Position numbers and translations under genes: made by a program. Positions 1 to 7,400 of a DNA stretch of 10,113 nucleotides are shown one piece after another; the first letter of the stretch is position 1; each line of letters opens with the position of its first letter. This DNA comes from JAUVDZ01 sp042568205 (GTDB taxonomy: Bacteria > Patescibacteriota > Gracilibacteria > UBA1369 > PNNO01): NCBI GenBank assembly GCA_042568205.1, contig JBHPJE010000023.1, positions 1-10,113 of the forward strand, read 5' to 3'. The notes under the pieces are model-generated. The model worked only from the letters and a program-made list of their open reading frames with translations, ran no database searches and was not told the origin of the DNA.

Positions 1-845
1 TCTTGTTCAAATTTTTTTATCAAAGACGGGTATTTATGACTACTTTGTTCAACAATTTTATGCATTAACTGCTCATCATTTTGATTAACAGTTTGATACG
101 GCACAAATACCGGTAACAACTTGTATTTTCTAACAATGACATCTACAGCTTGATCAATATTTTTATTCAAAATATTGAAATTTTTCTTCCAAGGGCGTAA
201 AGAAATCAAAAAATACCCTTTCAACCCTTCTTGTGCAATTTTTTTATTCAAGACTTCTGTAAAACTACTTTCAGAGATTTTTTCCTTTAAATCAAGACTA
301 AAAACCAAATCAGGGGCCACAATTATCTCATTATTTATACTTAACTTTTCCAATAACTCTTTTGATGCTTCATCGCGAACATATATCATTTTGGCTTTAA
401 CAAAGGCTTTTCTAGCTATCCACTTTCCTATTTTAGTTTTTAAAGGACCTACACTTTGACCTAGCATGTATAGTGGTTTTTTGTACTTTAAAGCAACAAA
501 AGCATGTAATCCCCATAAAAAAACTGCAAATATCTTTTCGTCCGTAAATAAACCACCTCCACCAAGTATAAATTTATCGCAATGTTTAATACTTCTAAGG
601 GTTTTTCTTAACTCTCCCTTGAATATTCCTCTAAATATAGACCTAAAACCTAAGGGAAGAAGATAATTGGATTTAATGTTATGAAAATTCTTTGTATTCT
701 TTGGATCATAGCTCAAAATCGTTATATCAGCATCAGGTTTTACTTTATTAAGATTTTGAAGCAAAGATATAAGAATAGCCTCATCTCCAATGTTAGAGGC
801 TCCGTAATGGCCACAAATGATGATTTTCTCTTTATTTTGAGTCAT
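1..845 (-). CDS. csaB: Polysaccharide pyruvyl transferase, CsaB family (partial, C-terminus beyond left edge)
   Basis: The first 281 codons are in the window; the frame is open to the left edge. Seen: an N-terminal G-H-Y-G-A-S-N-I-G-D-E-A-I-L stretch (residues 12-25), a GGGGLFTD motif (95-102), then GQSVGPL, a Y-V-R-D-E-x-S segment and a SLRPW segment, in the order usual for CsaB/WcaK-type transferases. Family members are about 350-370 aa, so roughly 80 residues, including the conserved histidine region, are missing here. CsaB enzymes transfer pyruvate from phosphoenolpyruvate to a cell-wall-linked polysaccharide, making the ketal bound by SLH domains of surface-layer proteins; that role is inferred from the family. 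The ATG lies inside the end of rnhB (14-bp overlap), which implies co-transcription and probably translational coupling. An AAAAAGG stretch just upstream is the only Shine-Dalgarno-like site at a gene start in the window. Another polysaccharide pyruvyl transferase specificity is possible. Confidence 0.87.
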   Translation of the reverse strand, partial: MTQNKEKIIICGHYGASNIGDEAILISLLQNLNKVKPDADITILSYDPKNTKNFHNIKSNYLLPLGFRSIFRGIFKGELRKTLRSIKHCDKFILGGGGLFTDEKIFAVFLWGLHAFVALKYKKPLYMLGQSVGPLKTKIGKWIARKAFVKAKMIYVRDEASKELLEKLSINNEIIVAPDLVFSLDLKEKISESSFTEVLNKKIAQEGLKGYFLISLRPWKKNFNILNKNIDQAVDVIVRKYKLLPVFVPYQTVNQNDEQLMHKIVEQSSHKYPSLIKKFEQ

Positions 846-1443
846 TTAGTACCTTTTTAATTGGCGCATATGATAATCGATGTATCTTGCACACACCGTA
901 CTTTAGCAAATTTTGATGATGTTGTCTTGTACCATACCCTTTATGACTATCAAAACCATATTTTGGGTATTTTTTTGCATATGAATCCATCAATGTATCA
1001 CGCACAACTTTAGCAATTATTGATGCCGCAGCTATAATTCGTACCTTAGTGTCCCCTTTTTTTATGGTTGTATATGGAATATCAAGTTTATACTTTCCAA
1101 TTCCATCTATTAACACATATTTTGGATGTTTAGATAAGCCTTTAATTGCTTTTTGGTATGCGAGATTCAAGGCTTTTGTCAGCCCATGTTTATCTATGTA
1201 GTGTTGCGTGACAATTCCTGTACCAACAATCCCCTTCTTCAATATAGTATTAAAAAATTTCATTCTTTGATTTTCACTTAATTTTTTTGAATCATTTAAA
1301 CCAGGAATCCGTGTATTTGAAGGCAAAATAACAGCAGCAGCAACAAGTGGCCCAGCCCAAGGGCCTCTTCCAGCCTCATCGATTCCTGCTACTTCTAAAA
1401 TCCCCTCCTTTTTCAGTCTAAGCTCTAAAGGATGAGATCTCAA
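832..1443 (-). CDS. rnhB: Ribonuclease HII
   Basis: RNase HII cleaves the RNA strand of RNA-DNA hybrids and nicks at single ribonucleotides misincorporated in DNA; it is a cytosolic, metal-dependent enzyme. The 203-aa product has the usual family length. The signature GIDEAGRGPWAGPL occupies residues 20-33. The expected acidic quartet is present: D22 and E23 in the signature, D113 in LIDG, and D149 in the A-A-A-S-I-I-A-K-V-V-R-D motif. The end (RLSYAPIK) resembles the usual C-terminal substrate-contacting tail. The start codon is TTG: an in-frame TAA lies 9 bp upstream and the next in-frame ATG would be codon 61, beyond the catalytic signature. rplS ends 15 bp upstream; rplS-rnhB adjacency is common in bacteria and supports both calls. 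No clear ribosome binding site is visible, so translation may depend on coupling with rplS. Confidence 0.96.
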   Translation of the reverse strand: MRSHPLELRLKKEGILEVAGIDEAGRGPWAGPLVAAAVILPSNTRIPGLNDSKKLSENQRMKFFNTILKKGIVGTGIVTQHYIDKHGLTKALNLAYQKAIKGLSKHPKYVLIDGIGKYKLDIPYTTIKKGDTKVRIIAAASIIAKVVRDTLMDSYAKKYPKYGFDSHKGYGTRQHHQNLLKYGVCKIHRLSYAPIKKVLNDSK

Positions 1444-1458
1444 CTTATAGGATTAAGA

Positions 1459-2049
1459 TTACTCTTTAGTTTCTTCTTCTTCAGCAGGTGGAGCCTCCTC
1501 TTCAGCAGGTGGAGCCTCCTCTTCAGCAGGTGGAGCCTCCTCTTCAGCAGGTGGAGCCTCCTCTTCAGCAGGTGGAGCTTCTTCATCAGCAGGTGCAGCC
1601 TCTTCAGCAGCAGGTGCAGCCTCTTCAGCTTCTGCTTTCTCTTCAGCAGGAGCTTCAACTACTTCTTCTTCAAAATCTTCCATTGCTACATCACTTTCTG
1701 TAAGATGCTTTTCCTTAAGTCTAGCTGATTTACCAGACCTCTTTCTCATGTAATACAGTTTTGATCTTCTTACATCACCTTCTTTTGTAACTTGAATTTT
1801 AGTAATATTTTTTGAATAAAGTGGAAAAATTTTTTCTACTCCAATGCTTCCAACCATCTTTCTAACAGTAAAGGTTTTATCTGTTCCGCTTCCTGAATTA
1901 ACAGCTATAACAAGCCCTTCAAAGATTTGGACTCTTTCTTTGCCACCTTCTTTAATTCTTTGGTGAACACGAACAGTATTCCCTGCTTTAATTACAGGTA
2001 CTTTTTTCATAAATTTCTTTCCTATTTTTTGAATTAATTGCATATTCAT
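1459..2049 (-). CDS. rplS: 50S ribosomal protein L19 with long acidic C-terminal tail
   Basis: L19 is a large-subunit protein located near the interface with the small subunit. Residues 1-113 match a complete L19: KAGNTVRVHQRIKEGGKERV, then QIFEGLVIA, F-T-V-R-K-M, GVEKIFPLYS and a basic end R-R-S-K-L-Y-Y-M-R-K-R. Typical L19 is about 115 aa, whereas this product is 196 aa. Residues 114-196 form a strongly acidic Glu/Ala/Pro tail containing repeats of A-P-P-A-E-E-E, encoded by 21-bp tandem units. Such a tail should be disordered and highly negative; its role is unknown. The ATG at 2049 was chosen as the first in-frame start downstream of a strong promoter; an ATG two codons later is equally possible. 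rnhB follows after 15 bp. No Shine-Dalgarno sequence is seen. The core identity is very secure. Confidence 0.97.
   Translation of the reverse strand: MNMQLIQKIGKKFMKKVPVIKAGNTVRVHQRIKEGGKERVQIFEGLVIAVNSGSGTDKTFTVRKMVGSIGVEKIFPLYSKNITKIQVTKEGDVRRSKLYYMRKRSGKSARLKEKHLTESDVAMEDFEEEVVEAPAEEKAEAEEAAPAAEEAAPADEEAPPAEEEAPPAEEEAPPAEEEAPPAEEEAPPAEEEETKE
1481..1627. repeat. 21-bp tandem repeat array (7 units) in the rplS tail
   Basis: Seven head-to-tail 21-bp units. Four are identical (1481-1501, 1502-1522, 1523-1543, 1544-1564); the next three (1565-1585, 1586-1606, 1607-1627) diverge at a few positions. The period is a multiple of three, so unit gain or loss keeps the frame and changes the L19 tail by 7 residues (A-P-P-A-E-E-E). 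The gradient from perfect to degenerate copies suggests recent slippage-type expansion at the stop-codon end. Confidence 0.95.
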
Positions 2050-2077
2050 ATCAATGTTTTTTTAAGTCAGCGAGAGG

Positions 2078-2106
2078 ATTATACTTTTCCTACCGCTTAA
2101 AATCAA
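2078..2106 (-). promoter_or_regulatory. Sigma70-type promoter for rplS-rnhB-csaB
   Basis: On the minus strand there is a perfect -10 hexamer TATAAT (2083 to 2078) and a -35 hexamer TTGATT (2106 to 2101) separated by exactly 17 bp. The predicted transcription start near 2071 gives a leader of about 22 nt before the rplS ATG. It lies in the 70-bp gap after the regulator gene that ends at 2120. This is the best consensus promoter in the window, as expected for a ribosomal protein gene. Confidence 0.75.
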
Positions 2107-2119
2107 GTTATTTTTCAAG

Positions 2120-2680
2120 CTACATATACCTCTCTAATTTATTTACAGCAATGATATTGTCTGGATCATATAGAATTGACTGTATAAACTGATCTTTACA
2201 CTTAATTCTATAAAGGAAATCATCTTTACTTAATATACTAAATCGAATTGGTTTTTCAGTGTCAATTTCAGAATTTAATAATTCCTGAACCTTTTGTTTC
2301 CCAATATTACCAACAAGCAATAGATCAACTGGAGATGGTTTATCTACAAAAATTCCTAATAAAGCAAGGAAGTCAACTTCACCAAGCTTAGTAAGTTTTT
2401 TAACTAAATCATCTTTGCCACTCATTGCTTTAATAATGATATTTCTTAAATCATGGAAAGCTACAAAATTTTTGTTCACTACATAATACTTCTTACGATT
2501 CTTCATCCTACTCTTTAATAAACCCAATTTCTTAAGGTTATCAAGTTCCCTTCTAATGGAATTAATTTGTTCATCGAGCTTACGAGTCAACTCTCGGATG
2601 AAGTATTCTTCCTCAGGATTAAGCAGGAATAGCGTTAGTAATTTAATTCGAGTGTTCGAAGTAAATAAGCGTTTTAACAT
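2120..2680 (-). CDS. Winged-helix transcriptional regulator with nucleotidyltransferase-like C-terminal domain
   Basis: 186 aa. Residues 1-70 read as a winged helix: helices at 10-20 and 26-35 (F-I-R-E-L-T-R-K-L), a recognition helix around 39-53 (NSIRRELDNLKKLGLL) and a basic wing (SRMKNRKKYYVV). Residues about 100-186 resemble the nucleotidyltransferase-like module found behind such helices: S-P-V-D-L-L-L-V-G (116-124) at the usual G-S...D-x-D strand, then R-F-S-I-L-S-K-D-D-F-L-Y-R and DQFIQSILYDPDNIIAV. The canonical catalytic G-S and second Asp are absent, so this half is probably a non-catalytic sensor or dimerisation domain (inference). The gene is transcribed alone, with a promoter and inverted repeat directly upstream that suggest autoregulation. 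Target genes cannot be read from the sequence. An alternative description is a MarR/ArsR-like DNA-binding protein of unknown ligand. Confidence 0.75.
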   Translation of the reverse strand: MLKRLFTSNTRIKLLTLFLLNPEEEYFIRELTRKLDEQINSIRRELDNLKKLGLLKSRMKNRKKYYVVNKNFVAFHDLRNIIIKAMSGKDDLVKKLTKLGEVDFLALLGIFVDKPSPVDLLLVGNIGKQKVQELLNSEIDTEKPIRFSILSKDDFLYRIKCKDQFIQSILYDPDNIIAVNKLERYM

Positions 2681-2708
2681 TTTTTGAAATTTAGAAAAGC
2701 CTAAAAAT

Positions 2709-2727
2709 TGTATACATTATTTATACA
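2709..2727. promoter_or_regulatory. Inverted repeat TGTATA-N7-TATACA, candidate operator
   Basis: Perfect 6-bp arms (2709-2714 and 2722-2727) with a 7-bp spacer; 13 bp from arm centre to arm centre. It overlaps the predicted -10 element and lies about 30 bp upstream of the winged-helix regulator start, the usual position for self-repression. AT-rich DNA makes short palindromes common by chance, so the assignment is tentative. Confidence 0.4.
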
Positions 2728-2747
2728 CCATCGTATTTTATGTACAA
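2720..2747 (-). promoter_or_regulatory. Predicted promoter of the winged-helix regulator gene
   Basis: On the minus strand, -35 TTGTAC (2747 to 2742), a 16-bp spacer and -10 TATAAA (2725 to 2720). The start would be near 2713, leaving a leader of about 33 nt. The -10 is embedded in the inverted repeat at 2709-2727, so regulator binding there would block RNA polymerase. Confidence 0.5.
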
Positions 2748-2781
2748 GTTTTTTTATCAACTTATTATTGCATAAAGGCTA

Positions 2782-2804
2782 AAAATATTTTATAATAATA
2801 TTTT
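2782..2804 (-). terminator. Weak AT-only hairpin after tig-lapA, possible terminator
   Basis: 8-bp arms AAAATATT/AATATTTT around a 7-nt loop, 17 bp past the lapA-like stop codon. On the minus strand the second arm ends in a run of five T. The stem has no G or C, so termination would be inefficient; it sits where the tig-lapA transcript should end, before the next promoter. Confidence 0.25.
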
Positions 2805-2821
2805 GCTTTTATTATTGAAAT

Positions 2822-3070
2822 CTAGAATTCTCCATCATCTTCTTCCTTTGAAAGAAAACTCATCATTAATCCCATGTACATCATTCCAGTTAGAATTCCA
2901 AGTAATGCCACAACAAAAATCATTATTGTGGGAGATGTGCCGGAATCAACTGAAAAGAAGAAAAATGTAACAAAATTACACATTGCCTGAATATTCTGAA
3001 AAGCAATAATAAGTACAATTATTGTAAGTACGATAGAACCTGATAAAAAGAATGTGCGTAAATTTTTCAT
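2822..3070 (-). CDS. Small LapA-like membrane protein (DUF1049 family)
   Basis: 82 aa with two predicted transmembrane helices: residues about 9-27 (GSIVLTIIVLIIAFQNIQA) and about 47-70 (T-I-M-I-F-V-V-A-L-L-G-I-L-T-G-M-M-Y-M-G). The pattern hydrophobic helix, F-Q-N, short beta-like hydrophobic stretch (FVTFFFF), second helix with L-L-G-I-L-T-G, then a charged cytoplasmic tail (KEEDDGEF) is that of LapA/DUF1049 proteins. In Escherichia coli the founding member helps regulate lipopolysaccharide assembly, but the family is widespread in lineages without LPS and its role there is unknown, so no function is assigned. The gene begins 14 bp after the tig stop codon and is very probably co-transcribed with it. 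No ribosome binding site is evident. Confidence 0.7.
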   Translation of the reverse strand: MKNLRTFFLSGSIVLTIIVLIIAFQNIQAMCNFVTFFFFSVDSGTSPTIMIFVVALLGILTGMMYMGLMMSFLSKEEDDGEF

Positions 3071-3084
3071 ATGAATTTATATTA

Positions 3085-4326
3085 CTACTTTATAAATCTA
3101 TCAAATAGCTGAGTAATTTTCAATGAATTAGTTATTTGTCCTTTAATTTGTCCTTCATTTTCAGGCGTAACATTTGGAATTTGCTTCATTTGTTCAACAA
3201 CCTTATCCTCAGAGACTTCAACTTTTTCCTTATTCATTATCTCATGAATCCCAAAACGAAGAGTGATTCTTTTATTTGCTTCTTTTTTCATTTCCTCACG
3301 CATTTCTTCTTCAGTTTTCTTTAAATGAGACAAATAATCCTCAAATTTAAGTCCTCTATGTTGCATGTCATGTTTCATTTCTCTAATCATATGATCAACT
3401 TCTTCATCAACAAGAATATCTGAAAATTCAGTTTTCGTAACATCAAGAAATTTTTCAAGAAGTTCATTTTCTAATTTTTTTCGTTCTTCACCTTTTTTAA
3501 ATTCTGCAAGATCTCTTTCTACATCCTTTTTAAAATCATCAATTTTCTTTTTCTGACCGGTAATTTTTTCAATAAATTCCTCATTAACTTCAGGATATTC
3601 AGGTTTTTCAACTTTAATAACTTTAACGTGAAATTTAACCTTTTTATTCTGGAAATTTTCTTTGTGGTAATCCTTTGGAAAAGTTAATTCAAAATCTTTT
3701 TCTTCTCCGGTCTTCATTCCAATTAAATGATCTTCGAATCCTGGAACCATCATATTTTCACCAATAATAAGTGGATGATTCTTGCTTTGAGTTCCTTCAA
3801 GAGCAGCTCCACCATCATCAAATCCTTCAAAATCAATCTCAGCTTTATCCCCTTTTTCGATTTCTCTAAGCACTTCTTTCCATTCAATAAATTGTTTTGT
3901 AACTCGATCGATTGCTCCGTCAACATCCTTTTGATCAACCTTAACTTCTGTAGCTTTTACTTTCACTTTCTCATATCCATCAACTTTAATTTCAGGAAAA
4001 ATTGGTGCAATTGCTTTAAATTTAATTGGATCAGTACTAATAACTTCAACTTTTGGTCTAGCAATAATTTCAATTTTTTCTTTTTTAACAACTTCAGTTA
4101 ATACAGTTGGAATCGCTAAATCAAGCGCATTATTGATGATCATTTCCTTCCCAACATGTTGAGATAAAACATCAAATGGAACATTCCCCTCTCTAAATCC
4201 ATCGATTTTAACTTGCTTAGAAAGTTCTTTTGCAGATTTATCCAAATGAGGCTTAAACTCAGCTTCTGAAAGCTCTACAATGACTTCTACTTCAGCTTTA
4301 GGTAACTTTTTTACTTTAATATCCAT
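3085..4326 (-). CDS. tig: Trigger factor (ribosome-associated chaperone, FKBP-type prolyl isomerase)
   Basis: Trigger factor docks on L23 at the ribosomal exit tunnel and shields nascent chains. The product (413 aa; the family is about 430) shows all three parts. The N-terminal ribosome-binding domain (1-115) holds the signature loop G43-F44-R45-E46-G47-N48-V49-P50. The FKBP-type domain (about 155-245) includes A-E-I-D-F-E-G-F, HPLIIGENMMVPGFEDHLIG and the F-P-K-D-Y motif. The C-terminal region (about 250-413) is long, helical and charged, as in the substrate-cradling arms. The docking loop is normally G-F-R-K-G-K; here both lysines are replaced by Glu and Asn. The start at 4326 aligns residue by residue with the E. 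coli loop position 43-50, supporting it. There is no Shine-Dalgarno sequence, and a TATAAA 14-19 bp upstream suggests a very short leader. A LapA-like gene follows. Confidence 0.96.
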   Translation of the reverse strand: MDIKVKKLPKAEVEVIVELSEAEFKPHLDKSAKELSKQVKIDGFREGNVPFDVLSQHVGKEMIINNALDLAIPTVLTEVVKKEKIEIIARPKVEVISTDPIKFKAIAPIFPEIKVDGYEKVKVKATEVKVDQKDVDGAIDRVTKQFIEWKEVLREIEKGDKAEIDFEGFDDGGAALEGTQSKNHPLIIGENMMVPGFEDHLIGMKTGEEKDFELTFPKDYHKENFQNKKVKFHVKVIKVEKPEYPEVNEEFIEKITGQKKKIDDFKKDVERDLAEFKKGEERKKLENELLEKFLDVTKTEFSDILVDEEVDHMIREMKHDMQHRGLKFEDYLSHLKKTEEEMREEMKKEANKRITLRFGIHEIMNKEKVEVSEDKVVEQMKQIPNVTPENEGQIKGQITNSLKITQLFDRFIK

Positions 4327-4339
4327 AGTGTGTGATTAA

Positions 4340-4368
4340 TTTATACGGGAACAATCCTACCTCAAAGT
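4340..4368 (-). promoter_or_regulatory. Weak candidate promoter for tig
   Basis: On the minus strand a TATAAA (4345 to 4340) lies close to the tig ATG; 17 bp further upstream is ACTTTG (4368 to 4363), a poor match to TTGACA. If used, transcription would start about 7 nt before the ATG, giving an almost leaderless message, which would agree with the lack of a ribosome binding site. Confidence 0.3.
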
Positions 4369-4388
4369 GAAAAAATGCGCAATGTGTA

Positions 4389-4417
4389 TTGCTTTTTTTA
4401 CGATTTTTTGGTAAAAT
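4389..4417 (+). promoter_or_regulatory. Extended -10 promoter of the four-gene operon
   Basis: -35 TTGCTT (4389-4394), 17-bp spacer, -10 TAAAAT (4412-4417, five of six to consensus) preceded by the TGn extension (TGG, 4409-4411). The predicted start near 4424 lies 14 nt before the ATG at 4438 and downstream of the ATG at 4375, so it decides which start of the large gene is used. It sits back to back with the tig start in a 111-bp divergent region. Confidence 0.65.
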
Positions 4418-4437
4418 ATAAAGAATTATTTAGAAAA

Positions 4438-7400
4438 ATGAAAAACAAAAATAAAAAACTAACACATAACGATTTTGAGAAAAATTTTGATTCAACTCTG
4501 TTTGAGTCAAAATTTGTATATCTGCAAGGGCATCATTTACCTGATAAAGATTGGGTAGAGCCAACCAATGTTGAAGAAGGCCAGGCAGCTGCAGAGAGCA
4601 TAGTTAATGAATTTGATCGAAGATACAATCCAGCTGAAATACCAAATTCTGAGCGCAATGTGGACTCAGAGGTTTTTGGTGTTAGAAGAAGCTTAATGCA
4701 AGGGCCATTAAATGATTTAAATGCTGAAAATATCCTTGATAACCGAATTGCATCAAGGCTTGAATATGTGCGAAGAAATGCTCCAGAATTTTATAAACAT
4801 GTAATTGATGAGCAATATAGAGCTCAGAATCCAAATCCTCCAGGTGCAGTTGGTACTATTTGGAATGCAATGACTTTTGAACGATGGAGAACAGAGAATA
4901 ATATTTCTAGAGAAATGTTTTCATACAATTTACGAGCTGGTCAAAATTACAACACGCTTATTAACGGCCCGGGTGGAATTGTACCGCAAATACAAGGTCT
5001 AGGTCCTGTTGTTGTAGGGCCGCTTCCTGGGGTAGGTGTTAACTTTGGGAATATAAACGAAGTTACAACTTTTAATGCCAATGTTGGACCTGGTGGAGGG
5101 GCAACTAATGATCAGGTTATAGTTAGATGGTTTGAAGATGATTATATCACTATTAAGAAAAAATTAATTAGGGCAAATGCCTGGGATGACCTGATGGCAG
5201 TCCAACCACAAGGATCTCAATTCATGTTGCTTAAGTTTAGACAATCATTACTTGAAAAAGTGATTAATGAAGAAAGAGCTAAATTAAGCAACGATAGGTT
5301 CAGGCCTCAAAGATTACAAACTTTCCTTGATAATGATGCAATGACGCAAGCTTTGCAGGATCAAGGATTTCAAGATTGGGTAAATACAAATTCAGTAGGT
5401 GGAGGCCCTAATGACCTTGCAACTTATGCTGACGCCGAGGCTTTACAAGCAGGGAATCAGCAATTATATGATCAAATGCTAAGACAACAGGAATTAGCAA
5501 AACAAAGAGTACAAAGAAATACGTTAGAACAAATACTTAGAGATATTTTGACCCCAAATCAAATTGAACAACTTCATAAATCTGATGAAGTTAAAGCTAT
5601 GCTTGCATATTTACAAGCAGAAATTAATGATCCAGAGGAAGGAAATAGAGCCAGGGAATTTATACGAGGATTAGCAGGAAGATTAGATGACATTGATAAT
5701 TTAACAAATGATGTGAGGACATGGGAAAAAGCAGATGAAGCAATTATTTCACTTACTGATTTTAGTGATAAATTTCTTGAATTACAATCTTTGCCAAGAA
5801 GAATTCAGGGTCTCACAACTTCAATAGAAGGTGCACGTGCAGGCGGCGGAGGTGGAAGCGCTGAATCAATAACTCGTTTAGCAGATGAACGAAATAAACT
5901 TCAAGAAAAGAGAACGAATCTTGAGAAAGAATTGATAAATAATGCTTGGTCATTTATTCAATTCGTTGAGAATGAATTTGTTGAAGCAAATTCGCCAATT
6001 GCAGATGAATTAGGAACATTAGTTGGAAATACAACCTCAACCTATAGTTTGGGTGTTGGTGGTGGAAATCAACTATTAAATCATCGATTTCTTCAAAGTC
6101 GTCCAAGTAGTGAAGGAGAGAAAGTAACATTCCTTAGAGCATTTTCATCATTTTTGAATCAAACCTCTTTTAGAAATGATTTGGATGATTTAACTCTTTC
6201 AGTAACTGGGCAAAAATTAAGACTTCAGGATCAATTAAATGCTGCAAAACAATCCGAAGGCAAAGCAGAAAAAATGGATGCTCGTGGTCTTTTATACCGT
6301 CTTGTTGAACGTGATCTTCGTGCAAAAGGTGTTACTGAGCAAAATGGAATTCAACAAAAAGCTTTATATGCTACAAATATTTTAATTGCAAAAAGTAGAA
6401 ATACAGATATTTACGGTCAAACAAATAAGCAAGTTGCAAGAACAATTGAAGGTAGTTGGCTTGGAAGACATTTTAGAAGCGATGCAGGGAATCTTTTACC
6501 AGATGGTGTACTCCCTGTACTTTCTGCTAAAGATATCTTGTCTCATCTTGCTGATGAGCCAGGATTTGAAATGTTTAGTAATCTAAATGTGTTCTCGTCA
6601 GTAGCGGATTTAAGAAGAATGATGGCAAGATATGGAATGGCTGATCAAAAAAAACTTCGGGAACTTCAAGAAAAAATTGGATTATTCATTAGTGGTGTTG
6701 AGGTTCCAAAAGAGGGTGAAGGGATTTCAAGCGCAGTTAGAAGAACCAGAGAAAAAATTGCTGATACACTTCATCTTGAAGATTTGATTAATAGAAATTC
6801 TAAACGAAAACCAGTATATGGAAAAACTTACAAAGTTAGATCTGAAGAAGCTCCACTACTTGAAAATATGATGCATCAGTTTGCATTACTTGAAGCAGAA
6901 ATTTCAGCAAAAACACGATTATCTAATATTGAAGAAGAAATTCAGGATTCAGTCGAAAGAGGTGAAGAAGTAAACAGATCTGAAGTAATTTTAAAAAATC
7001 TACAAGAACAAACAAGTGATAGTAGGGATATTGATGATACAGTTACTAATTCTGTTAAATCTAATCAAGCACCATTTAGAAAACGATTGATATTCAATCA
7101 ATTAAGAAATGATTTTTATGAAGTTATGGAAGATGCTCAAGATATTCCAGATCACGATGAGCGTGAAGAATTCCTTGCAAGTAAAGGATTCCCACCGAGA
7201 GTTAGGGCAAAGGGGATATTTTCGTTACGAACAAGATGGTGGGCAAAAAAGATTGGTAAAGGAGCAATATCATTACCATTTAAAGTTATTGGTGGTGTAG
7301 CTGGTGGGATCAAGACTTTTGGTAAATGGGCATACAAGAAATTATATGGTGCAGAAACTTGGGATAAATCTAATCAAGCTACAAATGAAAACTGGAAATC

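Noticed and set aside
175..666. Two plus-strand open frames of 94 and 66 codons
   Set aside because: They lie antisense to csaB, whose minus-strand frame shows clear family motifs; their composition is that of a mirrored AT-rich gene.
1432..1728. Plus-strand and alternate-frame ORFs with periodic Ser-Arg-Trp-Ser-Leu or Leu-Lys-Arg repeats
   Set aside because: The periodicity comes from reading the 21-bp rplS repeat in other frames; rplS is the real gene here.
2698..2780. Pair of similar segments (agcctaaaaat and aggctaaaaat) flanking the regulator promoter
   Set aside because: Short, AT-rich and imperfect as direct or inverted repeats; likely chance.
3136..4101. Plus-strand ORFs rich in Phe, Asn and Ser
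   Set aside because: Antisense shadows of tig; no start signals and no family resemblance.
4375..4437. N-terminal extension of the 1038-aa protein from the ATG at 4375
   Set aside because: The extension contains the predicted promoter (4389-4417) and has an aromatic-rich composition unlike the remaining protein; the ATG at 4438 fits better.
5842..5856. Gly5 stretch as a possible recombination junction or fusion point
   Set aside because: A short in-frame glycine linker between charged helical segments, with similar codon use on both sides; nothing indicates a junction.
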